Part shown: piece by piece, positions 42,696-50,926 of the stretch
Layout of the letters: the number at the start of each line of letters is the position of its first letter
Position numbering within the stretch: position 1 is the stretch's first letter
NCBI GenBank assembly: GCA_040507985.1
Contig: JBEVNR010000049.1
Span: forward strand, 1 to 53,841
Length of the DNA stretch: 53,841 nt
Direction of reading: 5' to 3'
Origin: JBEVNR01 sp040507985
Lineage (GTDB): Bacteria > Pseudomonadota > Alphaproteobacteria > Rickettsiales > UBA6187
Translations under genes and position numbers: made by a program
The notes under the pieces: model-generated
The model's database searches: none
Seen by the model: the letters and a program-made list of their open reading frames with translations, nothing else
What the model was told of the DNA's origin: nothing

Positions 42696-43575
42696 CATGA
42701 TCGACAACACCCGCCTGCCGAAAAAAGAGTTTCAGGAGAATCTGGGATACGATTTTAACGACCCGTCCTTACTTGAAGAGGCGCTGACCCATCCGAGCAT
42801 TTGCCGAAAAGGAAAATCGATCGAAACCGGTGGGCGCAACTACGAGCGGCTCGAATTTTTGGGCGACGGCGTATTGGGGCTGCTTTCGTCCGAATTGCTT
42901 ATGGAACTCTACCCGGACGATGCGGAAGGCGCGCTGGCGATTAAACATGCCGCGCTGGTGAAAGGCGCGTTTTTAACCGACGTCGGCAGAAAGCTTAATA
43001 TCGGCGCCTATTTGTCGATGGCGCGCGGCGAGGTGCGCATCGGCGGACGCGAGAACGCGGGCAACCTGGAAAACGCCGTCGAGGCGCTGATGGGCGCCAT
43101 GTACGCCGACGGGGGCATGAGTCCGGTGCGTAAATTTTACCGCAAACACTGGACGCACATCGCCGAACAAATGGAAGAGGCGGAAAAAGACGCCAAAACC
43201 GAGTTGCAGGAATGGTGCCAAAAACACACGGGCAACGTGCCGTCCTATATTTTAACGAAGGCTAAAGGTCCGGACCACGCCCCCACCTTTACCGTGAAGG
43301 TGGTCGCCAACGGCGTCGGCGAGGCCGAAGGTACGGCGGAGTCGAAAAAGAAAGCCGAAAAATGCGCCGCGAAGGAATTGCTGAAGCATTTGGCGGACAA
43401 CGAAGCCGATTACGTCATCGCCAAAAGCGACGAAGCGGAACAAGTCGCCAAAGTCGAAAAAGAACGCAAGTCCGAAGAGCGTCGTAAACAGGAAGACAGC
43501 CGCGCGGATTTGGAGCGCATTCGCCTAAACGTGTCAAAAAAACTCAATTATAGCAAACATAAGACGACGGCATAA
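42676..43575 (+). CDS. rnc: Ribonuclease III with C-terminal extension
   Basis: RNase III cuts double-stranded RNA in rRNA and mRNA processing. The nuclease domain (about 20-150) has ERLEFLGDGVLGLL with the catalytic Glu and Asp and NAVEALMGAMYADGG. The double-stranded RNA-binding domain (about 175-245) has TELQEWCQKHTG, FTVKVVANG and GTAESKKKAEKCAAKELL. About 55 extra residues, rich in Lys and Glu, follow the usual end, giving 299 residues against about 225-230. AAGGAG seven bases before the ATG supports the start inside lepB. Confidence 0.96.
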   Translation: MPSQPSNMIDNTRLPKKEFQENLGYDFNDPSLLEEALTHPSICRKGKSIETGGRNYERLEFLGDGVLGLLSSELLMELYPDDAEGALAIKHAALVKGAFLTDVGRKLNIGAYLSMARGEVRIGGRENAGNLENAVEALMGAMYADGGMSPVRKFYRKHWTHIAEQMEEAEKDAKTELQEWCQKHTGNVPSYILTKAKGPDHAPTFTVKVVANGVGEAEGTAESKKKAEKCAAKELLKHLADNEADYVIAKSDEAEQVAKVEKERKSEERRKQEDSRADLERIRLNVSKKLNYSKHKTTA

Positions 43576-43614
43576 ACGATTCGCGAAAGTTTCGCATAAA
43601 AACAAAATCATGAG

Positions 43615-43634
43615 ATCCCTGCTTCCGCAGGGAT
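43615..43634. repeat. Short palindromic intergenic repeat
   Basis: ATCCCTGC-TTCC-GCAGGGAT, two perfect 8-base arms around a 4-base loop, between the convergent genes rnc and lpxR. The string around it (tgagatccctgc...gcagggatgac) has the look of small REP-like repeats found in many alphaproteobacterial genomes. There is only one copy in the window. It could also act as a two-way terminator, but no T run follows. Confidence 0.5.
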
Positions 43635-43684
43635 GACGGATATCGAATGGTAGCGGCATTAATGACGTTAATCGGTCGCTATAT

Positions 43685-44866
43685 CTAAAATCGAACGGAA
43701 AGCGTGAGCGCGCCAAACATATCCGGGTCTTTTTGTTGTTCGAACTCTTTCGTGCGGAATGCGTGCGTATAGGCGACGCGCGTGTTTTTATAGGTGAGCG
43801 CCACGCCCGTTTGCGCGCCCCCGACGAATATGTTTTTATTGACGGAGTGGCTGTCGCGAAAACTGTTCCCGTCTAAAAAAATGTCGCGCGCAACGGCCCT
43901 TGCCTCCAGCCCTGCGAACAAGTACCAGCCGAGCTTGCGCGACGGCACGAAAAAATCTGATCCGGGAAGGCTGGGACGAATGAGCGGCGGGCCGTAATCG
44001 GCCGGCAAATCGTAACCGAATCGAAACGTCGCGCCGGCGGTGGCGTTGGTATATACGTTTCCGAGCATGCCGCCAAGTTGGGGAGTGACGTCGAAGGCCG
44101 GCCCGAAAGGGGAAAACTCGTATAATCCCCGCCATTTCCTTTCGTACGCTAAAACTACCCCCGGTTCGTCGCTAAGCTGGTTTTCCCATCCGCGCGGATA
44201 CACGCTGCCGGGGGTAAAGCTATGCACGGTTTTTTGGGTTTGTTCGGCGAGCGACGATGGCCCGACCATGCCCAGCGACAGCATGAGGTTATCAAGCCGA
44301 TAGCCTGTATCGGAGAGGACGCCCACGCTGCCGTATAAGAATCCGGCATAAGGGCGGTCATCTTTAATGAGATCAGTTCGGGTGAGATCTTCCGGAGCGA
44401 ACATGGTTTGACCTAGAGCAAAAGAGTAGCGTTTGTGGCCTTCCTTTGCAAAAAACGGAAATAAATCCGATCCGCGTTCTATCCAATAGGGAAGGTTTTT
44501 TTCCGGAGAAAGCCACGCGATGCGCGCGCCGTTCGTATAGCCGTCGTCTGACCCGGAAAACACGTCGTTCTCGAAATTAACCGTCACAACTCCCCTGTCG
44601 TCAGCATCGCGCCTGAGCGGAGCGGATTTTTTGTTTTCGATCACCTCTTCAAGCGATGCGTTGTTCTCGGACGTTGACGGGAGCGGCGTTTGTGCGCTTG
44701 CCGCTTGGATAAGCAAGCAAATAAAAGCGAAAGCGAGCGAAGGCAGACCAGGACTAATGGAGGGAGGCGTTTTCCTCCGCGTAGCAAGAAGCGGGACGAG
44801 CTTCGCGTGACGCGCCTTCGGAAAAACGCGCGGATGCGGAAGACGAACGATGCGAAAAGGAATCAC
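43685..44866 (-). CDS. LpxR-like lipid A 3'-O-deacylase family outer-membrane protein
   Basis: The conserved opening VVTVNFENDVFSGSDDGYTNGARI carries the Asn-Asp pair of the LpxR (DUF2219) active site; FALGQTMFAPED, DRPYAGFLYGSVGV and PYAGF are family blocks. The protein ends in a C-terminal Phe (LSVRF), as outer-membrane barrels do. LpxR enzymes remove the 3' acyl chain of lipid A and lower recognition by host immunity. The hydrophobic signal segment (PSLAFAFICLLIQAASAQ) lies far from any normal start: I used the GTG at 44866, which has GAGGG eight bases upstream and gives a long Arg-rich n-region, but a start closer to the signal is possible. The 5' part overlaps the yqjE-like gene by about 110 bases. 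Confidence 0.82.
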   Translation of the reverse strand: MIPFRIVRLPHPRVFPKARHAKLVPLLATRRKTPPSISPGLPSLAFAFICLLIQAASAQTPLPSTSENNASLEEVIENKKSAPLRRDADDRGVVTVNFENDVFSGSDDGYTNGARIAWLSPEKNLPYWIERGSDLFPFFAKEGHKRYSFALGQTMFAPEDLTRTDLIKDDRPYAGFLYGSVGVLSDTGYRLDNLMLSLGMVGPSSLAEQTQKTVHSFTPGSVYPRGWENQLSDEPGVVLAYERKWRGLYEFSPFGPAFDVTPQLGGMLGNVYTNATAGATFRFGYDLPADYGPPLIRPSLPGSDFFVPSRKLGWYLFAGLEARAVARDIFLDGNSFRDSHSVNKNIFVGGAQTGVALTYKNTRVAYTHAFRTKEFEQQKDPDMFGALTLSVRF

Positions 44867-45290
44867 CGATAAAACCCTCAATAAACGCGGCCGCCGCCGG
44901 CGCGATGACGCTACCCGCAAAAGGAAAGCGTCCTGCCAAATCTCGTCCGTTGCGCCGACGCGGAAAAAATTTCAACCCTTCCTTCACCCGGCGAAACCGC
45001 GAAAGAGAATATTTTACGGACAAGGCCGAGAGTAACGTCAAGCCCGAAAGCGTCGCGACGCACCATAGCAACGCGTTTAGCGGGGAATCGCCCGATTCCA
45101 TTCTCCATACGTATAATCCCATGCAGCCGGTCAACAATAAGGCGCCGAAGGTTATGCCGGTGACGACCACTCCCATCAACGCCCCGCGCGCATGCGCCAT
45201 GGCGGAGGAAAGCGCATCCCCTTCGGGCAGCGCCTCCGCCGCCGCCGTTATCGCCAATCTCTTTAGTAACGACCGGGTTTCCGGAGACAC
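44754..45290 (-). CDS. YqjE-like membrane protein (phage holin-superfamily fold)
   Basis: A 178-residue protein with two adjacent membrane helices (GVVVTGITFGALLLTGCMGLYVW and ALLWCVATLSGLTLLSAL) and charged ends, the layout of YqjE-type proteins, which form an operon with DUF883 proteins in enterobacteria. It starts with GTG behind GGAGA, two bases after the stop of the DUF883 gene, so the two are coupled. Its role in bacteria is unsettled; membrane association of ribosomes or stress response has been proposed for its partners. The Arg/Ser-rich C-terminus overlaps the long 5' end of lpxR. Confidence 0.7.
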   Translation of the reverse strand: MSPETRSLLKRLAITAAAEALPEGDALSSAMAHARGALMGVVVTGITFGALLLTGCMGLYVWRMESGDSPLNALLWCVATLSGLTLLSALSVKYSLSRFRRVKEGLKFFPRRRNGRDLAGRFPFAGSVIAPAAAAFIEGFIGDSFSHRSSSASARFSEGASREARPASCYAEENASLH

Positions 45291-45292
45291 GG

Positions 45293-45598
45293 TTAGTTTC
45301 TCCGGAAAAGCGAGGCGAGCAGTGCGCCGGTGGCAAAGGCGATGGCCGTGCTGGTAAAGGGACGCTCGCGAATGGTTTCCTTGCAGCTTGCCGTCGCGTC
45401 GCTGATTTGGCGCTGTTTCTCTCCGAAATAATTGCGCACCTCGCTTCCGGCGTTCCGGGCCATGTCGCAAATTTCATCCTTGGTGAAAATCATTTTGCTC
45501 ATGCCGTTGGAGGCGGTTTTTTCGGCATGGTCCACCAATAAGTTTTTTAACCGGTCGATTTCTTCTTTAAGTTCCCTAATTTCTTGTTGGGCGGTCAT
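45293..45598 (-). CDS. YqjD/ElaB-type DUF883 protein
   Basis: A 101-residue tail-anchored protein: an N-terminal coiled coil (EIRELKEEIDRLKNLLVDHAEK), an amphipathic middle with ICDMARNAGSEVRNYFG, and one C-terminal hydrophobic segment (RERPFTSTAIAFATGALLASLFRR) with the typical RERP-GxG-ending motif. E. coli homologues bind ribosomes at the inner membrane in stationary phase. AGGAG six bases before the ATG at 45598 decides the start. It lies between csbD and the yqjE-like gene. Confidence 0.88.
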   Translation of the reverse strand: MTAQQEIRELKEEIDRLKNLLVDHAEKTASNGMSKMIFTKDEICDMARNAGSEVRNYFGEKQRQISDATASCKETIRERPFTSTAIAFATGALLASLFRRN

Positions 45599-45637
45599 AA
45601 TAGCTCCTGTGATAAATTTTTTCGTGAAGGGATGAGC

Positions 45638-45675
45638 AACCAACGCAGCGGCATGATGCAACCGCCGCGTTGGTT
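45638..45675 (-). other. Strong hairpin between csbD and the DUF883 gene
   Basis: AACCAACGC (45638-45646) pairs with GCGTTGGTT (45667-45675); inside, GCGG pairs with CCGC after one mismatch, around a 10-base loop. No T run follows on the transcribed strand, so it may set the ratio of the two messages, as a processing site or weak attenuator, rather than end transcription. Confidence 0.6.
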
Positions 45676-45685
45676 AATAAAGAAA

Positions 45686-45892
45686 TTACGCCGCGTTTTG
45701 GCGTTTGCGCCAAGAATTCACTTCTTCTTCGGCTTGTTCGCGCGTTTTACCATAACGCTCCTGCACCATACCGGCAAGTTTGGTGGCGTCGCCTTCAATT
45801 TGGTCAAATTCGTCGTCGGTAATTTTTCCCCATTGTTTTTGGGCTTCGCCTTTTAATTGCTTCCATTTACCTTTTAACACGTCGCTATTCAT
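45686..45892 (-). CDS. CsbD-family stress protein
   Basis: A 68-residue protein with the CsbD core DVLKGKWKQLKGEAQKQWG, ITDDEFDQIEGDATKLAGMVQERYGKT. These abundant small proteins are induced by general stress; their mechanism is unknown. AAAGGTAG before the ATG is a good ribosome site. It is the first gene of a csbD, DUF883, yqjE-like run, all of which are typical stress-envelope proteins. Confidence 0.93.
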   Translation of the reverse strand: MNSDVLKGKWKQLKGEAQKQWGKITDDEFDQIEGDATKLAGMVQERYGKTREQAEEEVNSWRKRQNAA

Positions 45893-46379
45893 GGCGATAC
45901 TACCTTTATAATGAATGAAAATCCGCGCAATAACTCATTTATCGCGAGGTGATTACATTATGCGCCGCATACGATCAGGGAAAAATAGGCAGGGACGGGC
46001 GCGAGCATAAAAAAAGCATAAGGGAACGGTTTTTGCAAGAGGCAGCAGCAGCAATTCCCAGAAAAGATTTTCCCTGGAAAACGTTCTGAATAGCCGGAAA
46101 AGCGCCGCACCGATCCATTTTACAAAAGGTGCGTATGGATGCCTATGAGCAATGCCGAGCCGAAAAAAACAAGACGGGCGCAAGGCAAGAGTTCTTACAA
46201 GACATAAAATCCCTACTTTCTCACATTGTTTTCAATGCTTTGGATATTTGTATGCGATTTATTCTCCTTCCCGACGATCCCCAGGCGCAGCCCGTTTCTT
46301 GATAGAGTGTTGAGAGTGGTTCTATTTTAGAATTGCTGGGCTATAAAAGCCTATGTTGACAAGATAGGGGGGCGAGATT
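45893..46379. other. Divergent intergenic region csbD / ddl
   Basis: An open frame at 45953-46183 on the minus strand lacks a ribosome site and protein-like composition and is not accepted. A sequence TATAAA near 46343 could be a -10 box for the ligase gene, but no matching -35 is clear. AGGGGGG before the ATG at 46380 is its ribosome site. I see no RNA gene. Confidence 0.4.
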
Positions 46380-48902
46380 ATGGTACTCCCGTTAAAAAAG
46401 ATAAGGTGTTTTTGCGTCGGGATGGGCATGGTTGGCGAACACGGGGGCGACGTTTCGTCCGAAGGGCGTTTTCGGATAGGGGTAATATGCGGCGGGCCGT
46501 CCGCGGAGCGCGGCATATCGCTGAATTCCGCGCGATCGCTTTCCGACCATTTGCGTTCCGCCGACGTTGAGGTCGTTCCGTTTTATGCGGACGCGCGCGG
46601 AACGTTTTACGCCATCGACGCCGCGCTTCTTTACTCCAACACGCCGTCCGATTTCGATTATAAGCTCGCGGGCGGGGACGCCGCGCTTAGCCGGGATGAA
46701 TTGAGGGAAGCGCTCAAAACCCTTGACGTCGTGTTTCCGGCCATACACGGCGCCTTCGGAGAGGACGGAGGCCTGCAATCGATGCTGGAGGAATGGGGAG
46801 TTCCCTTCGTCGGTTCGTCTTCCGCGTCGTGCGAAGCGATGTTCCATAAAGGGCGAGCGGCGGAAACCTTGCGCGCCAACGGCTTTAAGACCATACCTTC
46901 CGTTACGCTCTCCTCTAGCGAAGGAAAAGAAACGGAAACCCTAAGGAATTTTTTTGATCGTTTTTCCGTCGTCCGGGCTGCGGTCAAACCGGCGGCGGGA
47001 GGCTCGTCCATCGGGGTAAGCTCGGTGCGTTCGTGGCAAGAGGCGGTAGCAAAAACCCGAGAATTGTTCGCGCGCTTTCCGGGCGACGACGTGATCGTCG
47101 AACCGTTTTGCGAAGGGCGCGAATTTAGCGTCGTCGTGCTGCAAAACGCGAAAGGGAAGCCGGTGGCGCTGGCGCCGTCGGAGGTGTGCGTCAATTACGG
47201 CGAAAACGGCTTCTTTGATTTTCGGCGCAAATATTTGCCGTCGGCGGGAACGCGCTGGCCTTGTCCTCCGGAACTGGACGTCTCCCTCGTCGAAGAAATG
47301 CGACGGGGCGCCGAGCGCGTGTTTTCGTTGTTCGGCGCGCGCGATTTCTTACGTATTGACGGATGGACGCTGCAAGACGGATCGATCGTCTTTACCGACA
47401 TTAATCCGATAAGCGGTATGGAACAAAACAGCTTTTTGTTTCAACAGGCGTCTCGCGTCGGCATGACGCATCGCGACGTGCTGGCGGCGATCTTGCGTCG
47501 GCATTACGCGCCGGAACGCTACGAGAGGCACGCCCGGACAAAGGTGCGCACGGAACAGAAAAGACCGGTGCGCGTGGTTTTCGGCGGCGACACAGCCGAG
47601 CGTCAAGTCTCGCTGATGAGCGGCACGAACGTATGGCTGAAACTGCGCGAATCGGAGCGTTATTGCCCGGCGCCGTATTTTCTAGACCCGAAAGGCGACG
47701 TGTGGAAGCTTCCTTATGCCTACGCCCTTAGCCACACGGCGGAGGAAATTTACGAAAACTGCCTGTTTGCCGACGCCATCGAGCGCCGGGTATCTCCCAT
47801 ACGCGCCGACGTTCGCGCCGGACTGGGCCTTTCCCAAGGCTATTACGGCGCCGACTTGGGCGCCATGCCCGTCCGCGCGTCAAAAGACGAATTTCTTGGC
47901 AAGGCCGTGCGCGAAAACGCGTTCGTTTTTTTAGCTTTGCATGGCGGCGACGGGGAAAACGGCGCGTGGCAAGCCGCGCTCGATCGGACAGGGCTTGATT
48001 ATAACGGCTCCGGCGCGGAAGCCTCCGCCCTGTGCATCGACAAATTTGCCACCGGCGAAAAAATAACGGAGCTGCATTTTCCGAACGTTGAAACCGCGCC
48101 GAAAATCCCTTTTTCTCCCGCCGAATGGCGCGACGCTCCCGCCTCGCGGTTTGCGTCTCTTTTTTCCTCGGCCTGCCGCGAGTTCGGCGCCGATTCCGTC
48201 CTCGTCAAGCCGCGCGGCGACGGATGTTCCGCCGGCGTCGTGAGATTGGCCGACGCCCAAGAGCTACAATCCTACGTCGAATGGTCGCATGTGGGCGGCG
48301 CCGTTCTTCCCGCCGGAACGTTTAGATACCAGCATTCGCCCTTGGAAATGCCCGGAAAAGACGCCGACATGCTGCTGGAAGCCTTCGTCGACGTCGACGC
48401 GGTGCGCGTCGCCGGCGTCGAACTGCGCCGAGAAAAGCGCTCCGGTTACGTCGAGCTGACCGTCGGCGTACTGGAGCAAGGCGGCGCGCTTCGCGCCCTG
48501 CAACCCAGCATCACCGTTGCCGAAGATTGCATTTTAAGCCTTGAGGAAAAATTTCAGGGCGGCACCGGCGTTAACCTGACTCCTCCCCCCGAAACGATCG
48601 TCTCCGCCGAGGAAAAACGCGACCTGATGAAAAAAATAGAGCGCGTCGCCGCTTCGTTCGGCATAGAGGGATACGCGCGACTAGACGTGTTCTATCGCCC
48701 GGCAGATAAAAACCTTATCCTCATCGAAGCGAACACCCTTCCCGGCCTCACGCCTTCGACCGTCATCTACCACCAGGCGCTGGCCGAATCTCCGCCCCTT
48801 TCTCCCCTTGCGTTTCTTGAGAAAATTATAGTCGCGGGCGAGCGCAGAGCGCAAAAAAAGGAATCGTGCCTAAGTTTTACGTTAAAGCCCGTAGCGAATT
48901 AA
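46380..48902 (+). CDS. Tandem fused D-alanine--D-alanine ligase-like protein
   Basis: One 840-residue protein contains two complete D-Ala-D-Ala-ligase-type ATP-grasp units. Unit 1 (about 30-395): FRIGVICGGPSAERGISLNSA, VFPAIHGAFGEDGGLQSML, VKPAAGGSSIGVSSV, and a degenerate end TDINPISGMEQNS. Unit 2 (about 400-825): VRVVFGGDTAERQVSLMSG, FLALHGGDGENGAWQ, VKPRGDGCSAGVV, and the canonical EANTLPGLTPSTV. Normal Ddl is about 300-370 residues and acts as a dimer. Unit 2 keeps the standard substrate motif; in unit 1 the E-x-N-T-x-P-G segment is changed to D-x-N-P-x-S-G, so it may be structural or have a new substrate. It is not in an mur/fts cluster. AGGGGGG precedes the ATG. Confidence 0.88.
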   Translation: MVLPLKKIRCFCVGMGMVGEHGGDVSSEGRFRIGVICGGPSAERGISLNSARSLSDHLRSADVEVVPFYADARGTFYAIDAALLYSNTPSDFDYKLAGGDAALSRDELREALKTLDVVFPAIHGAFGEDGGLQSMLEEWGVPFVGSSSASCEAMFHKGRAAETLRANGFKTIPSVTLSSSEGKETETLRNFFDRFSVVRAAVKPAAGGSSIGVSSVRSWQEAVAKTRELFARFPGDDVIVEPFCEGREFSVVVLQNAKGKPVALAPSEVCVNYGENGFFDFRRKYLPSAGTRWPCPPELDVSLVEEMRRGAERVFSLFGARDFLRIDGWTLQDGSIVFTDINPISGMEQNSFLFQQASRVGMTHRDVLAAILRRHYAPERYERHARTKVRTEQKRPVRVVFGGDTAERQVSLMSGTNVWLKLRESERYCPAPYFLDPKGDVWKLPYAYALSHTAEEIYENCLFADAIERRVSPIRADVRAGLGLSQGYYGADLGAMPVRASKDEFLGKAVRENAFVFLALHGGDGENGAWQAALDRTGLDYNGSGAEASALCIDKFATGEKITELHFPNVETAPKIPFSPAEWRDAPASRFASLFSSACREFGADSVLVKPRGDGCSAGVVRLADAQELQSYVEWSHVGGAVLPAGTFRYQHSPLEMPGKDADMLLEAFVDVDAVRVAGVELRREKRSGYVELTVGVLEQGGALRALQPSITVAEDCILSLEEKFQGGTGVNLTPPPETIVSAEEKRDLMKKIERVAASFGIEGYARLDVFYRPADKNLILIEANTLPGLTPSTVIYHQALAESPPLSPLAFLEKIIVAGERRAQKKESCLSFTLKPVAN

Positions 48903-49335
48903 CCCTGTATATTCCGACGATGCGCTTTCTCCATGAGTCGCATAGCCGATGTTCCGCCACTTTGCCGACATTTTCCAGCGCATGAATGACGGTTGACGCG
49001 CCGCCTTCCTCAAGCGTGGACAGAAATCCGACATGCTGTGCGTGCGCGCCTATGCGAAATAACGCAACGTCGCCGGGTTTTGCCTCTTTTTCGGAAACGG
49101 CGCATAGCGCGTCCGATAGGGCGAAAACGAGTCTTTGCGCGCGCCCCGAACGCCCGTAACCTTTTTCGTCGCGGCGCTCAAGCGGTTCGCCGTTTTTGTC
49201 CCCAAGGCGCAGCTCCCTTGCGACGCCGACGATTAAGCCGACGCAATCCACGCCTTTTTTCGTGCGTCCGGCGTGAAGAAAGGGCACGCCGATCCATTCC
49301 CTTGCTTTTTCGACGATTAATGCGTTTCCGTTCAT
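48877..49335 (-). CDS. NlpC/P60-family cell-wall peptidase, GTA-like
   Basis: A 152-residue single-domain protein. The catalytic Cys is in KKGVDCVGLIVGVA and the His in GAHAQHVGFLST; REWIGVPFLHAGRTK precedes the Cys as in phage and gene-transfer-agent NlpC/P60 proteins. Such enzymes hydrolyse peptidoglycan during particle entry. The ATG at 49335 overlaps the terminase stop as ATGA, so the two are co-translated; an upstream in-frame ATG is ignored. There is no signal peptide, consistent with a particle component rather than a secreted housekeeping hydrolase. It overlaps the 3' end of the ligase gene on the other strand by 26 bases. Confidence 0.88.
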   Translation of the reverse strand: MNGNALIVEKAREWIGVPFLHAGRTKKGVDCVGLIVGVARELRLGDKNGEPLERRDEKGYGRSGRAQRLVFALSDALCAVSEKEAKPGDVALFRIGAHAQHVGFLSTLEEGGASTVIHALENVGKVAEHRLCDSWRKRIVGIYRVNSLRALT

Positions 49336-50756
49336 AACGTCCTCACCCTTGCGCGGGCGTTGCCGCGCGTTTCGTTCCATAAAATTGCTTGCACCAACGC
49401 GTCAAGCTGGTCGTCCCGGTCGCCGTCCGGGAACGAGATAAGCTCGTCCACGAACGCGTCCTTCCACGAGGCTCGCTCGGGCAAGGCGACGCGCCCGTTC
49501 TCAAAGACCGAAGCGACGCGCAGCGCGCGGGTGATTTTATCTTCCTTAGGCATGACGGCGCGAAGCGGCAGGCCCGTATCGCGCAACTCTTGCAACAGAG
49601 CTTGACCGCTCGCCTTGTCTTCGATGAGAATCACGTCAGGGCGAAACGTCTCCGCGCGATTTTTTACCGCCTCGCGTAATTCCGGATAGGCTGCGCGCTT
49701 ACGCCACACGTCCAGCGCGATATAACGCGACGCGCAAACGCATAGGGTGACGCCTACGGAATAATCCGCCGATTCGTGCGTTTTAAAGGCCGTATCCCAG
49801 CTTTGCACGACGAATCGATCGAGCGACTCCGTCGCCGCCCGTTTTTCCTCTTCCGAATAGGTCGCCAACCATTCGCGCCGTATGACGGCGTCGCCGCCGC
49901 CTTTTTGCGGCATTTGCAAATATTGCGCGGCGAACGCCGCCTCTCCTAACGAGCGGCGCAGCGTGTCGAGCGTGTGCGCCGCCAATCTCTCCGAGTGCAG
50001 CAGGTCGCCCGGCCGGCGCGCGACGACGTCCCTCCTAAGCGGTACGGCGCGCTCCTCCGTTTCGACGGCCGGCAGGAGGAATTGCCTCCACAATCCCGGC
50101 TGGCGACGCAATATTTCCCCCGTTAGGTCGCGCTCATGCAAGCGCTGCATCACGACGATCACGGCGGATTTCTCCGGATCGTTGCGGCGCGTCAAAAAAG
50201 ATTGCTCGAACCAATCGACCGCGAAGGCGCGTTTTTTGGCGCTGTAGACGTCCATGGCGTTGTGCGGATCGTCTAAAATGAGTACGTCGCCGCCTTCTCC
50301 CGTCACCGCCCCGCCCACGGAGACGCTGCGGCGAAAGCCCCGCTTTTCGGTGACGAAACGGTCGCGCCGATTCTCTCCCGCCGCGATGCGGGTATGGGGA
50401 AACGCGTCCCGATACCATTCTTCTTCCATGACGAGGCGACAGTCTTGCGCCATTTTATCCGCCAGTTCCGCGCTATGCGACGCGGTAAGGATGCGCAAAC
50501 CTGGGTCGCGCCCCAGCAGCCAAGCGGGCAGCGCGACGGAAATGGCTACCGATTTTAAGCAGCGCGGCGGCATATTGACGATAAGGCGCGGCGGAATCTC
50601 CGCGCCGAAAACGACGGAGCGAACGCGCTCCGCCAAGGCGTCGATATGCCAGTTATGCGCGTAGGCGCAACCGGGCGACACGACCTCGAACGCTTTGCCC
50701 ACGAAAGCGGAAAAATCTTCCCGCCATAACTTTTTCAATAGATTTTTTCTTCTCAC
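49332..50756 (-). CDS. Phage/GTA-type terminase large subunit
   Basis: A packaging motor protein of 474 residues. The ATPase half has the Walker A variant NMPPRCLKSVAISVALPAW, Walker B DVLILDDPHNAMDV and the coupling motif VIVVMQRLHERDLTG. The nuclease half has VVQSWDTAFKTHESADYSVG (first metal-binding Asp), LIEDKASGQALLQEL and DGDRDDQLDALVQAI. This matches the terminase of Rhodobacter-type gene transfer agents and related phages. The GTG at 50756 has GAGAAGAG upstream; an earlier TTG is less likely. No portal, capsid or tail genes are adjacent, only the NlpC/P60 gene, which suggests dispersed GTA genes rather than a prophage. Confidence 0.9.
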   Translation of the reverse strand: MRRKNLLKKLWREDFSAFVGKAFEVVSPGCAYAHNWHIDALAERVRSVVFGAEIPPRLIVNMPPRCLKSVAISVALPAWLLGRDPGLRILTASHSAELADKMAQDCRLVMEEEWYRDAFPHTRIAAGENRRDRFVTEKRGFRRSVSVGGAVTGEGGDVLILDDPHNAMDVYSAKKRAFAVDWFEQSFLTRRNDPEKSAVIVVMQRLHERDLTGEILRRQPGLWRQFLLPAVETEERAVPLRRDVVARRPGDLLHSERLAAHTLDTLRRSLGEAAFAAQYLQMPQKGGGDAVIRREWLATYSEEEKRAATESLDRFVVQSWDTAFKTHESADYSVGVTLCVCASRYIALDVWRKRAAYPELREAVKNRAETFRPDVILIEDKASGQALLQELRDTGLPLRAVMPKEDKITRALRVASVFENGRVALPERASWKDAFVDELISFPDGDRDDQLDALVQAILWNETRGNARARVRTL

Positions 50757-50841
50757 GGCAAGGCTCTTCTCATGTCGTCTGCGCAAGGAACGTACCGCGC
50801 GCGCAAAAGAAACGGAAGGGAAGGCATGTCGCCATATTCTT

Positions 50842-50871
50842 TTGACGTCACCCGTTGTTTTTGTGCGATAA
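50842..50871 (+). promoter_or_regulatory. Putative promoter of the 50927 gene
   Basis: TTGACG at 50842-50847 and CGATAA at 50866-50871, spacer 18. Its position argues for the ATG at 50927 rather than an in-frame TTG at 50855. Confidence 0.35.
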
Positions 50872-50926
50872 GAGTTCTATAAGAAAAATTGCGCCGTCCG
50901 CAAACGTTTTGCGTTTAAGTGGTTAT

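Noticed and set aside
45953..46183. Small minus-strand frame between csbD and the ligase gene
   Set aside because: Hydrophobic and aromatic-rich but without a ribosome site, promoter or family resemblance.
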